Part shown: positions 56,287 through 64,000 of the stretch, in pieces | Position numbering within the stretch: the first letter of the stretch is position 1 | Layout: the number at the start of each line of letters is the position of its first letter | Assembly: GCF_904849725.1 (NCBI RefSeq) | Contig: NC_058523.1 | Coordinates: forward strand, 202,395,689 to 202,459,688 | Direction of reading: 5' to 3' | DNA: 64,000 nucleotides | Source: Hordeum vulgare subsp. vulgare | Lineage: Eukaryota; Streptophyta; Magnoliopsida; Poales; Poaceae | Translations under genes and position numbers: made by a program | Notes under the pieces: model-generated | Told to the model about the DNA's origin: nothing | Seen by the model: the letters and a program-made list of their open reading frames with translations, nothing else | Database searches by the model: none

Positions 56287-56381
56287 GCAATAGCGTGGGG
56301 TGAATATTCTCGTGTGTGCTTATTTGCTTTATCACTAAGTAGTATTTACTTTCTGTTCTAAGTTGTTCTCTATCTTTAGTT

Positions 56382-57722
56382 ATGGATATGGAACACAAAA
56401 TACCAAAACAATTAGGTGTACTTGCTACTCATGGAGACGGGAGACCTCCTTAAACCCTCGATGCTCGTTATGTGGAAAATATTAAACAATACTTTGATAA
56501 TCATGAGAAAACCCCATTCAACTTGATAATGGGAGTAACATTGGACCCACGTGAATACTTTAGGGAGGGGAAATTGTTATGGGATGAAATTCATATGTTG
56601 CATTGGTACGATTGGAATTTCTGCTAGAGATACGATTATACTTGTTGCTCTAGGATGAAGGCTCGACACCTTCCCTTTTAATATGAATTTAATCATAATG
56701 AAACCTTATCTTCTTATGCTAATGGTATATACGATTACTATGATGTGGGACGAATAGAAGAATTTGTTGCTTTTAAGGGTGCTTATGAAATTGAATCATT
56801 GTTCGAAAAGTGTGAAAATTATGATGATGGTGTTTATAGACCTGAAATTTTTCTATACTTAAATATTTCTATGAGAATTATGAATACAATTACGATATTG
56901 CTGCATTTCTTGAGAAAGTCTCCGTTGTCCAGGAAGAGACTAATATTTTGCAGGAGACGATGGAAGAAGAAATTGGTGCAACAATGAGCTCATCGAATGA
57001 AAAATATGATGAGGATAGTGAAGAACAAAAGGTGTAAGAGCGGATTAGCTACCCATGTTCATCTTCTTATGAGCTCATACATTGTTTAATTTCCCTTTGT
57101 CCTTACCGAAGGATGAATGCTATGATAACTGCTATGACCTCGTTGGTTATTTTGAAATATCCTTTTTTGATGAAATTGATGCTTGTTATGTTTGTGGACA
57201 AGATGCCAATATGAATTATGCTTGTGAAGATTAACTTGCTATAGTTCCTTATATTAAGAATGAAGTTGTTTCTATTGCACCCACACATGATAGTACTATT
57301 ATCTTTTTCAACTCTCCCAACTACACTATTTCGAAGAAGTTTTTTGTTATTAAGGATTATATTGATGGGTTGCATTTTACCATTACACATGATGATTTCG
57401 ATGGATATAATATGCATGTTCTTTCTGATCCTACTTGTAATTATTATGAGGAAGGAACTACATCTCCACCTCTTTATGTTTCCAACATGATAAAATTGCA
57501 AGAAACTCCTCATGCTATGTATTGGCCTTTACTTGATGTGCATGAATTGTTCTTTTATGACATGCTGATGCATAGGAAGAGAGTTATACTTTGTCATTGC
57601 ATGATATATGTTGCTTTGTGCTCACTACTACATTACAAATCATTGTTAATTAAAAATGGCTTTGACATACCTTGTGCCTACCTTAATAGCTTTAACGAAA
57701 GCGCTGCGAGGGAGAAAACCTA
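56382..57722 (+). pseudogene. Decayed internal ORF of gypsy C (gag position)
   Basis: From ATG 56382 a conserved-looking but broken frame runs: HGDGRPP, ARYVENIKQYFDNHEK, NLIMG, WDEIHMLHWYDWNF, then EEFVAFKGAYEIESLFEKCENYDDGVYRPEI, DACYVCGQDANMNYACE, IKDYIDGLHFTITHDDFDGYNMHVL and, at the end, KNGFDIPCAYLNSFNESA. Stops and frame changes occur about every 100-250 bp. It occupies the position of gag but shows neither the standard gag domain nor a zinc knuckle. The segments are typical of the Triticeae TGATACGTCTCC families; I cannot assign a function. Confidence 0.5.
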
Positions 57723-58036
57723 GAAGTTTTAAAGATTCATTTATTTCTATTGTGTGCTTTTATAAAGTTGAAAAAATATAGAGGGGAACCTAAAACTTTT
57801 CAAAAAGGAAAGTGAAAGTGAGAAAGACGAACACCGTTGAAGTGGGGGACGTCCTTGAAATTTGTTCACGCCCATGGAAACTTTGTGAATCTCGATTGCA
57901 ATAAATTTTCAACAAAAATAATTATCTCCTTGTACAATTCCATTTTATTATAAAAATAATGTGCCAAGATTTTCCTTTAGGATGATTAGATTGCTTGTTG
58001 GTATGTGTGGTGCAAAAACAGAAATATTGGTTGTAG

Positions 58037-58041
58037 TGTGT
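58037..58041. repeat. TSD of nested solo LTR (left)
   Basis: TGTGT; same at 59459-59463. Confidence 0.85.
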
Positions 58042-59458
58042 TGATACGTCTCCAACGTATCTACTTTTCCTAATTCTTTTCCTCTTGTCTTGGACTCTAA
58101 CTTGCATGATTTGAATGGAACTAACCCCGGACTGACGCTGTTTTCAGCGGAACTATCATGGTGTTGTTTTTGTGCAGAAATAAAAGTTCTCGGAATGGAA
58201 CGAAAGTTTGCGAGGATTTTTTATATCAATAAGGAGAATTTCTGGAGCCAAGAGCCACCTGGCGGGGGGCACGTGGGTGGGCACAACCCACCAGGGCGCA
58301 CCTGTCCCCCCCAGGCGCGCTCTGGTGGGTTGTCCCCACCTGGTGGCCCCTATGACCCTAAAACCAATGCTATAAAATCACATTATTCCATGAAAAATCA
58401 GAGAGAAAAATAATTACCACGTTTCAAGAGACGGAGTCGCCTGTGTCTCTTGTTCTTCATCGGGAGGCCAGATCTATAGTTTGTTTGGGTCTCTGGAGAG
58501 GGGGATCTTCGATCTTCGTCATCACCAACACATATCCATCGCCAATTCCATGATGCTCCCCACCGGGAGTGAGTAATTCCTTCGTAGGATCGCTGATCGA
58601 GGAGGATTTCGATGGGATTCATCATTTAATCGAGTTAGTTTTGTTAGGGCCTGATCCCTAGTATCCCCTATGTTCAGAGATTGATGTTACTATGACTTTG
58701 CCATGCTTAATGCTTGTCACTTTGGGCCCGAGTGCCATGATTTCAGATCTGAACCATTTATGCTATCACCATTATATCCATGTTCTAGATCCGATCTTGC
58801 AAGTTATAGTAACCTACTACGTGTTATGATCCGGAAACCACAGAGTGACAATAGTTGGGACCACTCCCGATGATGACCGTAGTTTGAGGAGTCCATTTAT
58901 TCACCGCGTGTAAATGCTTTGTTCCGGTTCTCTATTAACAGGAGGCCTTAATATCCGTTATTTTCCAATAGGACCCCGCTTCCACGGGAGGGTAGGACAA
59001 AAGATGTCATGCAAGTTCTTTCCATAAGCATGTATGACTATTTACGGAATACATGCCTACATTATATTTTTGAACTCGAGCTAGTGTCATATCTCTCTAT
59101 GTTATAACTGTCTCATGATGAATATCATCCAACTAGTCACTGATCCAATGCCTACGAATTTACCTTATATTGTTCTTGCTAAGTTACTACTATTCCTACT
59201 GCTATCGTTACTGCTACAAAATCACTACTATAACTGTTACCGTTATTATTGTTGAAACTACTATCATCAAAACTATCATATTGCTGTTCTACTAATCACT
59301 TTGCTGCAGATAATTAATCTCTAGGTGTGGTTGAATTGACAACTCAGCTGCTAATACCTTCAGATATTCTTTGGCTCCCCTTGTGTCAAATCTATAAATT
59401 TGGGTTGAATATTGTACCCTCGAAAACTATAGTGATCCCATATACTTGTCGGTTATCA
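58042..59458 (+). mobile_element. Solo LTR of another TGATACGTCTCC gypsy family
   Basis: 1417 bp, begins TGATACGTCTCCAACG and ends CTTGTCGGTTATCA, perfect 5-bp TSD TGTGT. TATAAAA at 58371-58377. Different family from the solo LTR at 40269 (sequence diverges after the first ~20 bp). No open frame of note; 58398-58625 minus is only compositional. Confidence 0.88.
58283..58333. repeat. GC-rich inverted repeat upstream of LTR TATA
   Basis: 17-nt arms 58283-58299 (ACAACCCACCAGGGCGC) and 58317-58333, one mismatch, ending 38 bp before TATAAAA. Confidence 0.75.
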
Positions 59459-59463
59459 TGTGT
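59459..59463. repeat. TSD of nested solo LTR (right)
   Basis: TGTGT. Confidence 0.85.
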
Positions 59464-62030
59464 GAATTTACATTTTTCACCCGAACTTTGAAAGTTTCTG
59501 AAATGTTTACAAAGTAATGTTATGAATTGTTTTTATGTATACCTAATGTGTTAGAATTTGTGAAGTTGGAGAAGCATGGTTAACTTTCAGATTACTCTAG
59601 ACTGTCCTGTTTTTCACAAATTCTGTTTTCGATGCATTGTTTTGCTCATTTTCATGAAATTATTGATTTTATGCATGGTATAATCAATGGAGAAGTTATA
59701 TTAGAGTATTGATATTGCAAAAAAAATATGAATGGGTTTGCAATAGTACTTAAGGTAGTAATTTGCATTATGATACTAATAGATCTCACAAGTTTTCTGT
59801 TACGTTTTGTGTGGATGAAGTGTTCGAAGATCAAGGATGTATCGATATGTGGGGAAGGAGGAGAGGCAAGAGTTCAAGATTGGGGATGCCCAAGGCACCC
59901 CAAGTTAATATCCAAGGACATTCAAGTGTCTAAGCTTGGGGATGCCATGTAAGGCATCCAATCTTTCTTGAACAAGTACCCGTATGTTTTCGTCATCGTT
60001 TCGTTCACGTGATATGCGAAAATCTTGGAGTGTCTTTTTTGTTTAGTTTCCACTTTTGTTTTATGAACCATGATGTTATGAGATGGTCCATGGATTATTT
60101 ATAGAATTCTCATTGCACTTCACTTATATCTTTTGAGTATGGCTTTATAGAATGCTTCATGTGCTTCACTTATATGATTTGAAGTTTGGATTGCATGTTT
60201 CTCCTCACATACAAAACTGTTATTTGAAGAATTCTCTTTTGCTTCACTTATATTTATTAGAGAATGGTATTTTTTATAAACAATTAAACTATCTTTTTTC
60301 ACTTATATCTATTTAGAGAGTCAAAAGGAATTGGTCATTTACATGGTTAGCCATAAAATCCTACATAAAACTTGTAGATCGTTGAGGATGATATGTTTGA
60401 TTCCCTGCAATATTTTTGCGACATTAAGATAGCAATTTGTGGGTGAACTAGATGATGATTGTGGATTAGTAAGAGTATTTTTTGTTAAGGTTTGTGATTC
60501 TCGAAGCATGCGCGTATAGTCTCTGGTGATGCGATGAAGTTGGAGCATAATTTATCCTTGATTGGAATCCTTTGTGCTATTATAATCGGAGTCGCGCGAT
60601 GGTTAACTCCTTGCAACCTTCTCCCTCAGGGCATGCGGGTAGTGCTTTGCTTAGAGAGAGCAAATAAAATGTTGCAATAAGTATGTGAGTTCTTTATGAA
60701 TAATGTGAATCCACGGATATAAGCACTCTCGCCTCCACATATATGTTAGCCTCTTCGGTACCGTGCATTCCCCATTCTCAACTTAAGGATCGGTGCAACT
60801 TTCGCAGATGCATCCAGACCCCGTGATATGATATGCTCTATCAAACATAAGCCTTATTATATCTTCCTCAAAAAAGACAACGTACTTACCTATTATGGCA
60901 TTTCCATAGCCATTACGAGATATGTTGCCATGCAACTTCGACTGCTTCCGTTTTGATGACTTGAGCACTAATTCTCATATTGCTTTGCATGATCATAAGA
61001 TAGCTAGCATGATATTTCCATGGCTTGTATGTTGTTGATTTCCTTGCTATTGCTAAATCATTGCACTTCGTAGTACACTACTAGAGGCATTCGTATAGAG
61101 TCATACTTTGTTCTAGGTACCGAGTTGTAATATTGAGTTGTAAGTAAATAGAAGTGTGATGATAATCATTATTCATTATTTGAGCATTGTCCTAGTGAGG
61201 AAAGAGTGATGGAGACTATGATTCCCCCAGAAGTCGGGATGAGACTCCGAATAAAAAGAAAAAAAGGGAAAGAAAAAAATAAAAAAAGATAGAAAGAAAG
61301 AAAAAAGTGAGAGAACAGAGAGAAGGGGCATGCTAATTCCACACTTGTTCTTCAAAGTAGAACCGTTTTTTTCATATGCAGAGTCTCCTATGTTGTCACT
61401 TCCATATACTAGTGGGAGGTTTTTCATTATAGAGTTTGATGCACACCACTTAGTTTTCATATTGAGCTTTGATACACTTATAGATCTTAGTGCATCCGTT
61501 GCATGGAAATTCGTACTCCTCGCAGTGATATCTATTGATGGGAATCTCCATAGCCTTTTGATACGCCGAGTTGATGCGAGACTTTCTTCTTCACTTTTAC
61601 CCCTTTGAAACCTACCACCATATTCTATTCCAACTTTATGCTATATCCATGGTTCAAACTCATGTATTGAGTGAGTAATAAAAATATGAAGAGCGTTAAA
61701 ACATACGATCCAATTCCTTGATTCGGCACCGGGGTGCTCATGATTTATACCTTATGCTAGGAAGACCAAGCATGACAAGCTATATGATTTTGTAGGGATA
61801 GAATTCTTCAAGCATTGTTATTTTCAAAAGACGTTATCGTTTGCTAGTAACCTGAGTATGGATGTCTTTTTGTCAAATGATAGACTACTGCCTTGAATCA
61901 CTTGTATCTTAATATTCATGCCATGATTAGATATATGATCAAGATTTTGCTAGGTAGCATTCCACATCGAAAATTATCTTCTTTATCATTTAGCTACTCG
62001 AGGACGAGCGGGAATTAAGCTTGGGGATGC
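59464..62030 (+). other. Non-coding 3' internal region of gypsy C with PPT
   Basis: 2.6 kb without a credible gene. Contains PPT-like AAGCTTGGGGATGC at 59932-59945 and again at 62017-62030, abutting the LTR (the true PPT). Also spaced 'gcttcacttatat' motifs (60118-60310) and a long purine-rich tract (61240-61325, aaagaaaaaaag-type). Open frames such as 61330-61608 lack domains and are matched in gypsy D by homologous non-coding sequence (63750-63998 minus). Confidence 0.65.
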
Positions 62031-63508
62031 TGATACCTCTCCATCGTATCTCTAATTTTTTATTTTTCCATGCCAATATTATACCACTTTCACATTTTTT
62101 TGCAACATTTTATATGATTTATTGGACTAACATATTGATCCAGTGCCAAGTGCTAGTTCTTGTTTGTTGCATGTTTTGTTGTTTTGCAGAATATCCATAT
62201 CAAATAAAGTCCAAACGCGATAAATATTCACGACAAATTATTTTGGAATATATGTGATTTTTGGGAGGTGAAATCAACATAAATGGAGGCCCACAACATC
62301 CACTACACACCAGGGCGCGACCCATACCCTATGGCGCGCCCTGCACTATGGTGGTTGTACCTGAGTCTATTTGGGATCTTCTTCGGGCGCAAGAAAGATA
62401 ATTTATGAAAAAAATGTAAATTTTGTGGACAAATCGGAGTTACGGTGCTTAGGGGATTTAGGAAATGGTGAAGGGCCGGAAGTGAGGAACGCGAAAGAAA
62501 AGAGAACAGAGAGGGATATCCAATAACGGAAGGGCTCCTGCCCCTCCGCTGCCATGGTGGCCATGGACCAGAGGGGGAACTCTCCTCCCATCTATGGGGA
62601 GGCCAAGGAAGAAGAAGAAGGAGGGGGCTCTCTTCCCGTCTCTCCTGGTGGCACCGGAGTGCCGCCGGGGCAAGAAGCATGACGATGATGTACATGAACA
62701 ATCTTGCCGCCATTAACACCAACTCTCTCCCCCTCTATGAATTGGTGTAACACCTCTTTTCCCGCTATAACTCTATAGTTAAACATGGTGCTCAACACTA
62801 CATATTGTTCCCAATGATATGTGGCTATCCTATGATGTTTGAGTAGATCTGTTTTTTCCTATGGGATAATTCGTGAAATTGCTATGATTTGTTTAATTTT
62901 CTTGTGCATATGCTGATGTCATTTGGTACCCATCATATGAGTGCATGTGTGGATCACACCATAGGGTTAGTTTTATGTTGATAGGACGATGCATTGGAGG
63001 GCAAGAGTGAAAGAATACTTCTTCCTAACATAGAAACTGATGCATAGGGGATTGAAGGGGGACCAATATATATCTTAATTCTATGGTTATATTTTGCCTC
63101 AATGAACGTTAGTTGTTGCAGATGCTTGCTAATAGTTCCAATCATAAGTGCATAGAATTCCAAGTAAGGGATGACATGCTAGCAGTGGCTTCTCCCACAT
63201 AAAAACTTGCTATTGGTCTAGTAACGTAGTCAATTGCCTAAGGAGAAATCCTTCTCTTGTCTTACAAAAATCTTGCTTCTACACTAGTATATTTATTATC
63301 TTGCAATTTATTTCAATTTTTATGCTCGCAAACTACTTCTAGTTTTATTCTTGTTTTAGTTAAAGTAAACGTTAAGTGTGCGTAGAGTTGTATCAGTGGT
63401 CGATAGAACTTGAGGGAATATTTGTTCTGCCTTTAGCTCCTCGTTGGGTTCCACACTCTTATTTATAGAAAAGGGCTACAAACAACCCCATATAGTTCTG
63501 GGTTATAA
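62031..63508 (+). repeat. 3' LTR of gypsy C
   Basis: 1478 bp, starts TGATACCTCTCC, ends GTTATAA. Contains a short perfect inverted repeat CAGGGCGCG (62311-62319) / CGCGCCCTG (62335-62343). Confidence 0.85.
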
Positions 63509-63513
63509 ATTAA
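63509..63513. repeat. TSD of gypsy C (right)
   Basis: ATTAA. Confidence 0.85.
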
Positions 63514-64000
63514 CAAATATTAACACATCAATATTTATAAGTATAAGCAGAAAAACAATTAATCTTTCAAAGTGTGCGAACCATAAAGATTGTTTCAACC
63601 CTTTCCATCTTTATTATATTAGCAAGGCATGGCTCCATCTTCACCACATATCTAGGAATGTCAAGAACCACGGTGCCAAAGTGAGGCAATTGGATCGTAC
63701 TTTTTCAATATGCATCAACCTTTTACTTTCATGCAATACATGATCGTCAACCATTGGACATAGCATTTAGGTGGAATAAAGTAAGGTGGTAGGTTGCAAA
63801 GGGGTTGAAAGGTGGATAAGATCGTCTCGTATAAACTAGGCATACCAACAGGTTATGGAGATACCCATTGATAGGTATCAATACAAGGAGTAGGGATTTC
63901 CATGCAAATGATGCACTAGAGTTATAAGTGTATGAAAGCTCCACTGAAGCTAAGTGGGTTGTGCATCCAACTTGCTTTCTCATGAAGAACTCGGGCATTT
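63514..64000 (-). repeat. Gypsy D non-coding 3' internal region (minus), continues outside the window
   Basis: Reverse complement aligns with 61460-61620 of gypsy C (catggaaat, ctccata, gatgcgag/tacgagac, cctttgcaacctaccacc). No gene seen. Confidence 0.65.

Larger units (their letters stand above)
54826..63508 (+). mobile_element. Complete non-autonomous gypsy element C
   Basis: LTRs 54826-56257 and 62031-63508 (start TGATAC), TSD ATTAA, PBS for tRNA-Asp, PPT before the 3' LTR. The LTRs differ by roughly 12-15 % by eye, so it is old. The internal region has a decayed ORF region of about 1.3 kb and about 2.6 kb of non-coding sequence but no RT, RNase H or integrase. A solo LTR (58042-59458) is nested in it. 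Confidence 0.88.

Noticed and set aside
61330..61608. 92-codon plus-strand ORF in gypsy C
   Set aside because: The homologous region of gypsy D (63750-63998) is also open, but neither has a domain and the surrounding region is non-coding in the family; kept as possible chance conservation of an old non-coding region.

Overview
The window is a block of nested transposable elements from a large grass genome, almost certainly a Triticeae species (wheat, Aegilops, barley or a relative). The reasons are an Angela/BARE/WIS-like copia element, several gypsy LTR families that begin TGATACGTCTCC, a CACTACTAG-type CACTA element and a Mutator-like element, stacked inside one another with recognisable target-site duplications (TSDs). 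I see no host protein-coding gene, no rRNA or functional tRNA gene and no CRISPR array. Family names come from recognising sequence features, not from a database search.

Layout. 1-6.9 kb: a minus-strand gypsy LTR piece, a decayed gypsy internal region (element B), and a truncated gypsy (element 1) that keeps an antisense gene and a probable 3' LTR. 6.9-21.1 kb: a complete minus-strand copia element (TSD CATTG) whose 5' LTR carries a 5.4-kb TG...CA insertion, probably a solo LTR. 21.1-24.1 kb: more of gypsy B (gag and protease remnants). 24.1-25.2 and 37.6-38.2 kb: a copia LTR fragment and the LTR of a minus-strand gypsy (element D). Inserted in that LTR is a complete gypsy (element 2, 25204-37573, TSD CGTAG) with a damaged gag-pol on the plus strand and a spliced antisense gene on the minus strand.

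38.2-54.7 kb: a second copia with an unusual pol-LTR-leader-LTR order. Its first LTR holds a gypsy solo LTR (TSD GGGCG/GGGCA), which in turn holds a 705-bp Mutator-like element with 9-bp TSDs. Its second LTR holds a 10.2-kb CACTA element (TSD AGA). 54.7-64 kb: internal sequence of gypsy D, interrupted by gypsy C (TSD ATTAA), which is itself interrupted by another gypsy solo LTR (TSD TGTGT).

How the parts work. The retroelements follow the usual copia order (gag-PR-INT-RT-RH) and gypsy order (gag-PR-RT-RH-INT), and all are disabled by stops, frameshifts or deletions. The CACTA element carries a TnpD-like transposase, a second spliced gene with an Ulp1-like C-terminus, and a small third ORF resembling the RNase H1 N-terminal (Caulimo_VI) domain followed by a membrane segment. 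The points that most deserve attention are the related antisense genes in two gypsy elements, the duplicated promoter/leader module inside the CACTA, two tRNA-like modules in the long solo LTR, GC-rich hairpins at near-constant distance upstream of TATA boxes in several LTR families, and a duplicated polypurine-tract motif in two gypsy elements.
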